Of a DNA stretch of 51,227 nt, positions 15,347-23,763 are shown piece after piece (the stretch's first letter is position 1; each line of letters starts with the position of its first letter). A program made the position numbers and the translations under genes. The notes below the pieces were generated by a model. That model was not told the DNA's origin. It saw nothing but the letters and a program-made list of their open reading frames with translations, and made no database searches. This DNA is from Thermobrachium celere DSM 8682 (GTDB lineage Bacteria > Bacillota > Clostridia > Clostridiales > Caloramatoraceae), in NCBI RefSeq assembly GCF_000430995.1, contig NZ_HF952039.1, positions 2,879 to 54,105 on the forward strand, in the 5' to 3' direction.

Positions 15347-16528
15347 TTGAAGGACAAGAAAAAAATTGCTATTGAGTTTATCATCCTATTTGGAATAATT
15401 AGTGCTTTAGGTGATGTTACCTATGAAGGTGCAAGAAGCGTATATGGAACATATCTTGCATCCTTAGGAGCAACTGCAACTATAATAGGACTTATTACTG
15501 GACTTGGGGAATTTTTAGGGTATACTTTTAGGCTTATTTCAGGCTACTTTGTTGATAAAACTGGCCTTGACTGGCCAATTACTATTCTTGGATATGCTCT
15601 TTTACTATCAGTTCCACTACTAGGTTTCTCAAGCACTTGGAAGGTTGCTGCTATATTTGTACTATGTGAAAGACTTGGAAAAGCAATACGAAGTCCAGGA
15701 AAAAGTTCAATGCTATCCCATGCAACTAAACACGTTGGAACTGGTTTTGGTTTTGGAATTTTAGAGGCTGTTGACCAACTTGGTGCTCTAGTTGGTCCAC
15801 TTGTATTTACTTTCGCCCTAACACTTACAGGAACATATAAAGCAGGCTTTAAATTTATGTTAATACCAGCACTTTTAACTATTGCCTTTGTTATATTTGC
15901 AAGAATTAGAGTTCCTAATCCAAAAGAACTTGAAGAAGATGTTAAATCAGAAATAAAAACTGAACTTAAAAACAATAAGGCTGTTTACACTAAAAAGTTT
16001 ATAAACTACTCTCTATTTATCTTCTTTAGTATAGTAGGTTTTGTAAACTTCCCTATATTGTCTTACCACTTCTTGAATAAAAAGATAATATTAGAAGGGA
16101 TAATCCCTACACTGTATGCAGTTGCAATGGCACTTGATGGATTGTTTGCCCTTATAATAGGAAAGTATTACGATAAAAAAGGATTTAGAGCGCTTATATT
16201 TGTACCAATTCTTTCAATAGGGCTTGTAATTTTAGGATTTTCTAAAAATACTTATCTTGCAGTTGTATCAGTTATGCTTTGGGGAATTATAATGAGCATT
16301 CACGAAACTATACTAAAGGCTGCAATAGCTGATATAACAACAAAGGATATAAGAGGAAGAGCCTATGGAATTTTCTACACTATATATGGAATATCAATGT
16401 TAGTAGGAAGTGTTGCTATGGGATATTTATATGAAATATCCACATTATTAACAATTGTATTTGCAACAATATGCCAGATTATCGCTTTTGTATTCTATTT
16501 TAGATTTAAACAAAGTTTACAGAAATGA
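15347..16528 (+). CDS. MFS transporter
   Basis: 393 residues and about twelve membrane segments in two six-helix halves joined by a charged loop (about 185-215, NPKELEEDVKSEIKTELKNNKAV). The MFS loop motif between TM2 and TM3 appears as SGYFVDKTGLDW, and the second half carries IIGKYYDKKGFRAL at the equivalent site. Drug or metabolite efflux is likely but the substrate is unknown. Translation probably starts at TTG with AAAGGAGGG eight bases upstream. It is monocistronic and ends at a long inverted repeat shared with the TrxB-like gene. Confidence 0.87.
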   Translation: MKDKKKIAIEFIILFGIISALGDVTYEGARSVYGTYLASLGATATIIGLITGLGEFLGYTFRLISGYFVDKTGLDWPITILGYALLLSVPLLGFSSTWKVAAIFVLCERLGKAIRSPGKSSMLSHATKHVGTGFGFGILEAVDQLGALVGPLVFTFALTLTGTYKAGFKFMLIPALLTIAFVIFARIRVPNPKELEEDVKSEIKTELKNNKAVYTKKFINYSLFIFFSIVGFVNFPILSYHFLNKKIILEGIIPTLYAVAMALDGLFALIIGKYYDKKGFRALIFVPILSIGLVILGFSKNTYLAVVSVMLWGIIMSIHETILKAAIADITTKDIRGRAYGIFYTIYGISMLVGSVAMGYLYEISTLLTIVFATICQIIAFVFYFRFKQSLQK

Positions 16529-16532
16529 TAAA

Positions 16533-16577
16533 TTAGGCACCCCATGAAGAATATAAAATACTTCATGGGGTGCCTAA
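16533..16577. terminator. Long hairpin between convergent genes
   Basis: A 17-bp perfect stem (16533-16549 with 16561-16577, core GGCACCCCATGAAG) and an 11-base AT-rich loop. No clear U-tract lies on either side, so it may act as a transcription barrier or RNA 3' protector more than a classical terminator. Confidence 0.6.
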
Positions 16578-16580
16578 ATA

Positions 16581-17810
16581 TTATGCTAATGCCTTTATAT
16601 TTTCAATTATTGAAGCCTTTTCAATATTGTTGTCCTTCTTTACAACCTTACCATCCTTTGTGTAATATATTGTAAGTGCTTCAACATCTCCTAGTCTTGC
16701 AGCAAGTGTAGCATTCTTATAAACATCTATCTTAAATACCTTTAATATATCCCTATATTCCCTTTCAATGTCTTCAATAATCTTTAAGTTTTCTCTACTC
16801 TTTTCATCTATTGGAGACCAGAGATATATAAGTCCTATTTTATCCTTCTGCATTATTTCCTTTTCAAAAAGCTCAGATTCTGCAACATACTTCTCTGCCA
16901 TAATTCCAGCAATTGCACCATCCCCAACTGCTGTTGCAACCTGCTTTATAGCCTTTGCTCTAACATCCCCTGCTGCAAAAACTCCATCTATATTTGTCTG
17001 CATATTTTCATCAGTTATGATATAACCATTCTTATTCATATTAATTTGCCCTTTAAAAATCTCTGTGTTTGGTTCATATCCAATAAATAAGAAGCATCCA
17101 TCTACAGGTACTTCAATTAACTCACCTGTCTTGACATTCTTTAGCACAACCTTGTTTAACCTTTCTTCTCCTTCAAAGGAGTGAACCATTGTATTCCATA
17201 TAAATTCCATCTTAGGATTATTCATAGCCTGTTCTTGTGCTATCTTATTGGCATCCATAATACCAACATCATGAATAACAGATACTATAACCTTTTTAGC
17301 AAACTTTGTTAAGAATATTCCCTCCTCTATAGCAGCATCTCCACTTCCTATAACCATTACTGTTTTATCCGTATAATATGCAGCATCACAGGTTGCACAG
17401 AAGGAAATTCCCTTATCATATAAAAATTTTTCTTCATTTAAAGCCTTTGTTAGTCTTGGCTTTCCTCCTGTTGCTATTATAACTGCCTTTGCATGATATA
17501 TTACTCTAAATGTCTCTAGTATTTTATCCTTCCCTTCTAAATTAACAGATTTTACATCTGTCTGCTTAATAGTTACTCCGAACTTCTTAGCCTGCTTTGT
17601 AAAAAGGTTCATTAATCCTGTTCCTGTCTCTCCATCTGGGAAGCCTGGATAGTTTTCTATTTCACTTGTATAGGTAGCTAGTCCACCTAAAAGCGATTTT
17701 TCAAATAATATTGTCTTAAGTCTTGCACGTCCACAGTATATTGCAGCTGTTAACCCAGCTGCTCCTCCCCCTATTATAGCAACATCATAGTATTCATGTT
17801 TCTTTTCCAT
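16581..17810 (-). CDS. Thioredoxin reductase-like flavoprotein with a degenerate thioredoxin-like C-terminus
   Basis: 409 residues, about 95 longer than usual TrxB. Residues 1-315 form a complete low-molecular-weight thioredoxin reductase: FAD motif GGGAAG (14-19), redox pair C138-A-T-C141, NADPH motif GSGDAA (155-160) and the C-terminal FAD motif GVFAAGDVR. Residues about 320-409 look like a thioredoxin fold (IGLIYLWSPIDEKSRENLKIIEDIERE...ALTIYYTKDGKVV), but the WCxxC site reads WSPID with no cysteine. It is the last gene of an operon with two YeeE-type proteins and TusA, so a role in reducing persulfide or thiosulfate-derived sulfur is plausible, although inferred. AGGAGGGTG precedes the ATG. 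Confidence 0.88.
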   Translation of the reverse strand: MEKKHEYYDVAIIGGGAAGLTAAIYCGRARLKTILFEKSLLGGLATYTSEIENYPGFPDGETGTGLMNLFTKQAKKFGVTIKQTDVKSVNLEGKDKILETFRVIYHAKAVIIATGGKPRLTKALNEEKFLYDKGISFCATCDAAYYTDKTVMVIGSGDAAIEEGIFLTKFAKKVIVSVIHDVGIMDANKIAQEQAMNNPKMEFIWNTMVHSFEGEERLNKVVLKNVKTGELIEVPVDGCFLFIGYEPNTEIFKGQINMNKNGYIITDENMQTNIDGVFAAGDVRAKAIKQVATAVGDGAIAGIMAEKYVAESELFEKEIMQKDKIGLIYLWSPIDEKSRENLKIIEDIEREYRDILKVFKIDVYKNATLAARLGDVEALTIYYTKDGKVVKKDNNIEKASIIENIKALA

Positions 17811-17854
17811 ATTTCACCCTCCTAAAACTTAGGCTCGGTTTCCCGAGCCGCTTT

Positions 17855-18388
17855 TTACATAAAATATTTAACTAAAAGCTTGCTTCCTATAAAAGCTCCA
17901 ACAAATATAAATATCATAAATACCCATCCATGTAATGACATTGATGCTACACCACTAAATAGAGCTCCTATATTACATCCAAAGGAAATTCTTGCACCAT
18001 ATCCCATTAAAAGTCCACCAAGGATGGCAGCTACAACCTGTTTCCATGATTTAATCTTTTTAATCTTAAATTGTGAAGCAAGAAGTGTAGCTAAAAACGC
18101 TCCAAATATAATACCTAAATTTGATACGCTATGTCCGTCCATCCAAAAACCTGCTTTAATTGCCTCTGCATGTGCTTTTTGTTGGAAATAGAACCAACTT
18201 TCTGGGTTTCCTCCTAGCGCCTTATATATCCAAGCACCCCAGTATGAAAATGGTGTTGTTACACCCCATGGCTTACCTGTTGATGCAAATAATCCTATAT
18301 TTAAAAGTGCTAATATTACTGCACCTGCTGTATAGCTCCATGGATCCTTTAATAATTTCTTGTAATATGGATTATCTTGAAGTTTCAT
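17855..18388 (-). CDS. YeeE/YedE-family half transporter, C-terminal-half type
   Basis: 177 residues with about four or five membrane segments. It carries the motifs of the C-terminal half of thiosulfate transporter TsuA/YeeE: GYGARISFGCNIGALFSGVASMSLHGWVFM. The conserved cysteine of GCNIG is present. The partner half is the 18666-19337 protein, which has the other motif set. TusA is encoded between them. In full-length TsuA both halves are on one chain of about 350 residues. This would be a membrane channel for thiosulfate or a related sulfur species; substrate inferred. The ATG has GGAGGGGGG upstream. Confidence 0.85.
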   Translation of the reverse strand: MKLQDNPYYKKLLKDPWSYTAGAVILALLNIGLFASTGKPWGVTTPFSYWGAWIYKALGGNPESWFYFQQKAHAEAIKAGFWMDGHSVSNLGIIFGAFLATLLASQFKIKKIKSWKQVVAAILGGLLMGYGARISFGCNIGALFSGVASMSLHGWVFMIFIFVGAFIGSKLLVKYFM

Positions 18389-18422
18389 TTACATCCCCCC
18401 TCCTTCAATCTAATAAAGGGTA

Positions 18423-18650
18423 TTATTTTGTTTTTTCAATATATATTTCCCATTGACCATCATCTACTTCTTCTATTTCCACATTATATCCTTCTTTTCT
18501 TGCCCACTCTGGAACATTCTTTACAGCACAACTGTGGTCAATCTCAACTATTAATATGTCTCCAACCTTTAAAGTCTCCATCTTCTTTTGAGTCTTAAGT
18601 AGTGGTACTGGACAAGCTTCTCCTAAACAATCTAATCTGTATTCTGCCAT
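18423..18650 (-). CDS. TusA-family sulfur carrier (SirA-like)
   Basis: 75 residues, the usual TusA size. The catalytic motif CPVPL is present (LGEACPVPLLKTQKKM), with the persulfide-carrying cysteine at about residue 13. The rest follows the family: GDILIVEIDHSCAVKNVPEWARKEGYNVEI. TusA proteins accept sulfur as a persulfide from upstream donors. In thiosulfate uptake systems a TusA-like protein (TsuB) partners the YeeE channel, and here the gene lies between the two half channels. GGGGGAATTTACT precedes the ATG. Confidence 0.92.
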   Translation of the reverse strand: MAEYRLDCLGEACPVPLLKTQKKMETLKVGDILIVEIDHSCAVKNVPEWARKEGYNVEIEEVDDGQWEIYIEKTK

Positions 18651-18665
18651 AGTAAATTCCCCCTT

Positions 18666-19337
18666 CTATTCATTTACATTTTTATTTCCATACCAATCTG
18701 CAACAATATATATTACAAGTAGCAATCCAAATTGAACTAAAAGTGCAAGAGGCCAACCTAATACATTTGGTAAAAATACTGGCTTTGTCTTTGAGATTAA
18801 ATTCTTTGACCACCATCCAAAATCATGTGCTCCCCAAAGTGATCCTATTATAAAGAACACTAAGGATAGCCATTGCATCATAAATCCTTCTCCTACTCTC
18901 ATAAGTGTACCTGATGCACATCCACCAGCTATAACCATTCCTATACCAAACAATATTGCTCCAATTGCAGTATGAAGTCCAACAGGTGAGATATTGCCTG
19001 GTATCTTTGATGGATCCTTTAAAAACGCAGCATATTGAATTGATGAAAATCCAACTGTTGCAGCAGCAATTGCAATAACAACAGCCTTAGTAAGAGAAGT
19101 ACTTCCAGTTAAAACTGGGTCTCTCATTGAAGCTGTAAAACAAAATCTTGATCTTTGTAGAGTGTAACCTAGAGCGACACCAAAAATCCACATGAGTGCT
19201 GATTTAGGTGACTTGTTTGCTGCAAAAAAGCCCACACCTATAATTGCAATTAAAAGTGCCACTCCAAAAGGAATCTGGTTTACCTTTTTCTTTTTTGTCT
19301 TTGCCCTAGTTGAAACTTCAATTCTTGTTTCTCCCAC
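18666..19337 (-). CDS. YeeE/YedE-family half transporter, N-terminal-half type
   Basis: 223 residues with about five membrane segments after a charged cytosolic start (MGETRIEVSTRAKTKKKK). It has the motif set of the N-terminal half of TsuA/YeeE: QRSRFCFTASMRDPVLTGS and VIAGGCASGTLMRVGEGF, each with the conserved cysteine. Together with the 17855-18388 protein it would reconstitute a complete YeeE channel. Translation starts at GTG with GGGGGG upstream. It is the first gene of the sulfur operon and is divergent from a LysR gene, with a perfect dyad in the intergenic region. Confidence 0.86.
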   Translation of the reverse strand: MGETRIEVSTRAKTKKKKVNQIPFGVALLIAIIGVGFFAANKSPKSALMWIFGVALGYTLQRSRFCFTASMRDPVLTGSTSLTKAVVIAIAAATVGFSSIQYAAFLKDPSKIPGNISPVGLHTAIGAILFGIGMVIAGGCASGTLMRVGEGFMMQWLSLVFFIIGSLWGAHDFGWWSKNLISKTKPVFLPNVLGWPLALLVQFGLLLVIYIVADWYGNKNVNE

Positions 19338-19449
19338 ACAAATCCCCCCTTATTTGTTAATTGATTAACTGTTTAATTTGTATTATTTTTCTTACAATTT
19401 AATTTTAACATAGTTTGTTAACTTTTTATCATTAGTCTTTTTAATACTA

Positions 19450-19486
19450 CATAAGAAATTCTTATGAATATATAAATACATAAGAA
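19450..19486. promoter_or_regulatory. LysR-type dyad plus half-site between lysR and the sulfur operon
   Basis: Perfect 17-bp dyad CATAAGAA-A-TTCTTATG (19450-19466), with another CATAAGAA half-site at 19479-19486. A full site plus a nearby weaker site is the common arrangement of a LysR activator, with the recognition site and activation site between divergent genes. Confidence 0.65.
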
Positions 19487-19550
19487 TAATTGAAAATGTT
19501 TATAAATTAATTATATAATAGAGGTATAAATTAATAAGGGGTTGTTGCCA

Positions 19551-20441
19551 GTGAATATACAAAGCTTAATTTCCTTTAGAGAAGCTGTAAGACAAAATAG
19601 TATATCTAAAGCATCATCAAAACTTCATATGACTCAATCTGCCCTAAGCCAGCAACTTCAAAACCTTGAGAAAACAGTTGGATGTTCACTTTTGATAAGA
19701 AGTAATAAGGGAGTTGAATTGACAAAAGAAGGTGAAATACTTCTTGAATATGCTGAGTCAATAATTAATCTATATGAAAATATGCTTTCCGATATAAATG
19801 AGTCTCTACATAATAAAATTAGTGAAATTAAAATATCAAGCTGCAATATAGTAGGTGAATATCTTCTACCATGTTCAGTTTATATATATAAATCAAAGCA
19901 TTCCAACATAAAATTTGATATAAAGATTGAAAGTACTAAAAGAGTAATAGAAAATGTTCAAAATAAAATAGCCGATATGGGCTTTATAGATAAACCACTA
20001 TTAAACAGCAGCTTAGAAGTTAAAAAAATATGTGCCAATGACTTAGTATTTGTTTATAACCCTAAAAAACATAATTTTAAAGAAAACAAGATAAATATTA
20101 ATAATTTATCTAAAATACCTTTAATCCTTCTATCTAAAGAAAACGGTATAAGATATATTATTGACTCAACTTTTAATCAAGAAAATATAAAAGTCGAAAT
20201 GGAACTTAATACAATAGAATCTATAAAGGCCTCTATCATAGCTGGAATGGGAGCTTCAATACTTCCTTATACATCTATTAAATCTGAAGTACATGCAGGA
20301 ATTTTATCTGCAGTTCCAATAGAAGGAATGTCATGTCTATGTAATATATATTTAATATATAATAAAGAAGCTTTAAGCAAAGATTACTTATGTGAATTTA
20401 TAGAATTCATACTTAAACACGGAAAGGAAACCTTCTGCTAA
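19551..20441 (+). CDS. LysR-family regulator of the sulfur operon
   Basis: About 296 residues. N-terminal helix-turn-helix: ISFREAVRQNSISKASSKLHMTQSALSQQLQNLEKTVGCSLLIRSNKG. The effector domain follows (PCSVYIYKSKHSNIKFDIKIES... MGASILPYTSIKSEV). I chose GTG 19551 because AAGGGG lies nine bases upstream; TTG codons at 19542 and 19545 overlap that site. It diverges from the YeeE-TusA-YeeE-TrxB operon, with a LysR dyad at 19450. Control of sulfur uptake is inferred from context. Its stop overlaps the convergent second TusA gene by 4 bp. Confidence 0.9.
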   Translation: MNIQSLISFREAVRQNSISKASSKLHMTQSALSQQLQNLEKTVGCSLLIRSNKGVELTKEGEILLEYAESIINLYENMLSDINESLHNKISEIKISSCNIVGEYLLPCSVYIYKSKHSNIKFDIKIESTKRVIENVQNKIADMGFIDKPLLNSSLEVKKICANDLVFVYNPKKHNFKENKININNLSKIPLILLSKENGIRYIIDSTFNQENIKVEMELNTIESIKASIIAGMGASILPYTSIKSEVHAGILSAVPIEGMSCLCNIYLIYNKEALSKDYLCEFIEFILKHGKETFC

Positions 20442-20656
20442 AGCTTAGTTATCTTTATATACCATATACCTCCTTCATCTTCAACTTCTATCCTACAGTT
20501 ATAATTCTTAAAGGCTTCTAATATACCCTGTTGCGTACAGCTGTGATCTGTAACAATTGTTACAGTTTCATGGCTTTTTATATTTTTATATGCTATTTTG
20601 GCCTTAATTACAGGAATAGGACAAAATAATCCCACACAATCAATTTCACTATTCAT
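20438..20656 (-). CDS. Second TusA-family sulfur carrier
   Basis: 72 residues. It has the TusA motif CPIPV (CVGLFCPIPVIKAKIAYKNI), followed by ETVTIVTDHSCTQQGILEAFKNYNCRIEVEDEGGIWYIKI, which keeps the family's DHSC site. Start at ATG 20656 with AAAGGGTGG just upstream; an in-frame GTG at 20665 overlaps that site. It is convergent with the LysR gene and overlaps it by 4 bp. Divergent from the methyltransferase gene. It may be paralogous to the operon TusA at 18423, but is not in the same transcript. Confidence 0.88.
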   Translation of the reverse strand: MNSEIDCVGLFCPIPVIKAKIAYKNIKSHETVTIVTDHSCTQQGILEAFKNYNCRIEVEDEGGIWYIKITKL

Positions 20657-20726
20657 TTTGACCACCCTTTAAATAATCTACTAATTTGATATAATATTAT
20701 TGTACCAAAATATTAGGAGGTAACAA

Positions 20727-21293
20727 ATGAACCAAAGGGAATTTTTTAATAGGTTAGCACCTATTTGGGATCAAATAACAAAGCATGATGAGGGTAAAAT
20801 AAATAAAATACTTAACCTTATTGATATTAAAGAAAATTTAAATATACTAGATGTTGGATGTGGAACAGGCATACTTGAATCATTTCTTTTAAAATATAAC
20901 CCAAAATCAATAACTGCAGTTGATATTTCAGAAAAAATGATAGAGGTTGCAAAGTCAAAATATCAAAATCCTAAAATTATTTTCTTAGCACAGGATATAA
21001 TGGAACACAAAGGAATATATGATTTAATTATTATTTATTCAGCCTACCCACACTTTTATGATAAAGAAGCTCTAATTAAGCATCTTTCAAATATGCTAAC
21101 AAATGGAGGAAAACTAGTTGTTGCACATTCTGATTCAAGAGAGAAAATAAATAGTGTTCATAGTCGCCATGAGGAAGTTAAAGAGGATAGACTTCCACCT
21201 GCAATAGAAACAGCAAATTTATTTTCTAAATACCTATATGTAGACCTACTTGTTGATAATGAAGAAATATACATTGTTAGTGGAAGAAAATAA
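20727..21293 (+). CDS. Class I SAM-dependent methyltransferase
   Basis: 188 residues. SAM-binding motif I is clear (NILDVGCGTG, about 42-50), and motif II region ITAVDISEKMIEVAKSKY follows. The start, REFFNRLAPIWDQITKHDEGKINKIL, is common in small methyltransferases of the UbiE/Coq5-like group. The substrate is unknown. TAGGAGG lies about six bases before the ATG. It is divergent from the second tusA and ends at a strong terminator, so it forms a one-gene unit. Confidence 0.87.
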   Translation: MNQREFFNRLAPIWDQITKHDEGKINKILNLIDIKENLNILDVGCGTGILESFLLKYNPKSITAVDISEKMIEVAKSKYQNPKIIFLAQDIMEHKGIYDLIIIYSAYPHFYDKEALIKHLSNMLTNGGKLVVAHSDSREKINSVHSRHEEVKEDRLPPAIETANLFSKYLYVDLLVDNEEIYIVSGRK

Positions 21294-21301
21294 AATTTTT
21301 T

Positions 21302-21328
21302 TGCCCCATGTTGTGATTACATGGGGCA
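21302..21328 (+). terminator. Terminator between methyltransferase and glgP
   Basis: Ten-bp perfect stem TGCCCCATGT (21302-21311) with ACATGGGGCA (21319-21328), followed on the plus strand by TATATTTTT. It may also stop glgP transcription, as A-rich sequence precedes it. Confidence 0.75.
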
Positions 21329-21343
21329 TATATTTTTACCATA

Positions 21344-23752
21344 TCATTTAAACCAAATATCCTTTGCATACTCAAGTATAGTATTGTCACTTGAAAATCT
21401 ACCTGAATGTGCAATGTTTATTAAAGACATTCTATTCCATCTAAATCTATCCTTATAAAGTTCATTAATTTTTTTATGGGCATCACAATATGAAGCAAAA
21501 TCCTTTAATACAAAGAATTCATCATTATAAGTTAATAGGTGATTAAATATCTCTTTGAACTCTCCCCTTGGTGCAAAATAGCCATCGTCTAGCTCATTTA
21601 ATATTCTTGTTAATCGCCTGTCTTGATAGTATAAATCCCAAGAATGATATCCTCCATTTTTATAATAATTTATAACCTCTTCGGATGTCATACCAAATAT
21701 TATTATATTTTCATCCCCAACCTCTTCATATATTTCTACATTTGCACCATCTAGTGTTCCTAAAGTAATTGCCCCATTCATCATAAACTTCATATTACCA
21801 GTACCTGATGCTTCCTTTGAAGCTGTTGAAATTTGTTCACTAACCTCTGCACTTGGAATAAGCTTTTCTGCAAGCGAAACATTATAGTTTTCAGCAAAAA
21901 CAACCTTTATTCTGTCGTTTACTCTTATGTCATTATTTATCTTTTCACCTACACTATTTATTAGCTTTATTATCTTCTTAGCTAAATAATATCCTGGAGC
22001 AGCCTTTGCACTAAATATAAATGTATGAGGAAGTAGATCCATATTAGGATTATCTAAAAACTCATTGTAGAGATTTATAACATGTAATATATTAAGAAGC
22101 TGTCTTTTATATGCATGCAATCTTTTGGCCTGCACATCAAAAATTGAATTAGGATCAATCTTTATGCCCTGTGTCTTTTTCATATAGTCTGCAAATTTAA
22201 GCTTATTATTATATTTTACCTTTTCAAGCCTATCTAAAAATGACTTATCATCCTTATATTTTTCAAGATTTATTAATTCCCTTGGATTTTTTAGAAAATC
22301 ACATCCTATTGCTTCTGAAATTAAATTTGTTAGTTCAGGATTTGCTTTAATAAGCCATCTTCTATGGGTAATTCCATTTGTTTTATTATTAAATTTTCCA
22401 GGGTAATATTCATGGAAATCTTTAAGTTCCTGATACTTTAGTATGTCTGTATGAAGCTTAGATACGCCATTTACACTATGACTTCCCACAATAGCAAGAT
22501 TAGCCATCTTTACCCATCCACCACTTATAATTGCCATTCTGTCAACCTTGTTCCAGTCGTTATTATATCTATCCATTAGTTCTTGGCAGAACCTTCTATT
22601 TATCTCCTCAATTATAGTATAAATTCTAGGTAAAAGCTTCTTCATCATATCAACAGGCCACTTTTCTAATGCCTCAGACATGATCGTATGATTTGTATAG
22701 GCCATGGTTTTGGTTGTTATCTCCCAAGCATCCTCCCATGAAAGATACTCCTCATCAACAAGAATTCTCATAAGCTCAGCAACTGCAAGTGCTGGATGTG
22801 TATCATTAATGTGAATTGCTACATACTTATGAAAATCGTATATCGATCGACCACTCTTTTTAAATGTCCTCATTATACTCTGAACGCCAGCACTAACAAA
22901 GAAGTATTCCTGCTTTAGTCTTAATAGTTTTCCCTTTTCTGTTGTATCATCTGGATATAAAACCTGCGAAATTGATTCAACGGAATATTTATGTTCAACA
23001 GCCTTAGTGTACTCTCCTGCACTAAAGCTTTCAAAGTCAAAATCCCTACTCTTTACCTCTGCACTCCAAAGCCTTAAAGTATTAACAGTTTCTGTTCCAT
23101 AACCTATTATTGGAACATCATAGGGAACTGCAAGTACCTCCTCATATCCCTCATGTTTTGCTGTAAATCTACCATTTTCGTTTGTAAAATATACATAACC
23201 TCCAAATTTTACAATTACAGATTTATCTATCCTTCTTATCTCCCATGGATATCCGTGCCTTAACCAGTCATCAGGCATTTCAACTTGATATCCATCTCTA
23301 ATTTTCTGTTTAAAAAGACCATATTTATATCTAATTCCATTTCCATGCCCTGCAATAGATAGAGCTGCCATTGAATCTAAAAAACAAGCTGCAAGCCTTC
23401 CAAGTCCTCCATTACCAAGCCCAGCTTCTCTTTCAACATTTTCAAGTTCCTCAAGCCTTATTCCTAAATCATCTAAGGCCTCTCTTACCACTTCTTTTAT
23501 ACCTAAATTTATAAGGTTGTTCTCCAATAACTTACCTAATAAGAATTCCATTGAAAAATAATATATCTGCTTTGTACCTTCCTTTTTATACCTCTTATTA
23601 GTCTTCATCCATCTTTCAAAGCTATACTCTTTAACAAGCTCTGCAAGAGCAATATATTGATGTAATACAGAGGACTCTTCCAAGTCCTCTGCAAATAAAC
23701 TTATTAATTTTTTCTGATAATCACTTTTTATTTGTTCCTTAGTTAAATTCAT
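21344..23752 (-). CDS. glgP: Glycogen/alpha-glucan phosphorylase (GT35)
   Basis: 802 residues, full family length. It has the phosphorylase active-site region with the PLP lysine in EASGTGNMKFMMNGA, and the typical motifs YFSMEFLLGKLLENNL, GLGNGGLGRLAACFLDS and HINDTHPALAVAELMRIL. It phosphorolyses alpha-1,4-glucan chains to glucose-1-phosphate. It is the last gene of glgB-C-D-A-P, 11 bp after glgA, so synthesis and breakdown enzymes are co-expressed. The ATG has GGTGGTGG upstream. Confidence 0.98.
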   Translation of the reverse strand: MNLTKEQIKSDYQKKLISLFAEDLEESSVLHQYIALAELVKEYSFERWMKTNKRYKKEGTKQIYYFSMEFLLGKLLENNLINLGIKEVVREALDDLGIRLEELENVEREAGLGNGGLGRLAACFLDSMAALSIAGHGNGIRYKYGLFKQKIRDGYQVEMPDDWLRHGYPWEIRRIDKSVIVKFGGYVYFTNENGRFTAKHEGYEEVLAVPYDVPIIGYGTETVNTLRLWSAEVKSRDFDFESFSAGEYTKAVEHKYSVESISQVLYPDDTTEKGKLLRLKQEYFFVSAGVQSIMRTFKKSGRSIYDFHKYVAIHINDTHPALAVAELMRILVDEEYLSWEDAWEITTKTMAYTNHTIMSEALEKWPVDMMKKLLPRIYTIIEEINRRFCQELMDRYNNDWNKVDRMAIISGGWVKMANLAIVGSHSVNGVSKLHTDILKYQELKDFHEYYPGKFNNKTNGITHRRWLIKANPELTNLISEAIGCDFLKNPRELINLEKYKDDKSFLDRLEKVKYNNKLKFADYMKKTQGIKIDPNSIFDVQAKRLHAYKRQLLNILHVINLYNEFLDNPNMDLLPHTFIFSAKAAPGYYLAKKIIKLINSVGEKINNDIRVNDRIKVVFAENYNVSLAEKLIPSAEVSEQISTASKEASGTGNMKFMMNGAITLGTLDGANVEIYEEVGDENIIIFGMTSEEVINYYKNGGYHSWDLYYQDRRLTRILNELDDGYFAPRGEFKEIFNHLLTYNDEFFVLKDFASYCDAHKKINELYKDRFRWNRMSLINIAHSGRFSSDNTILEYAKDIWFK

Positions 23753-23763
23753 ATAACCACCAC

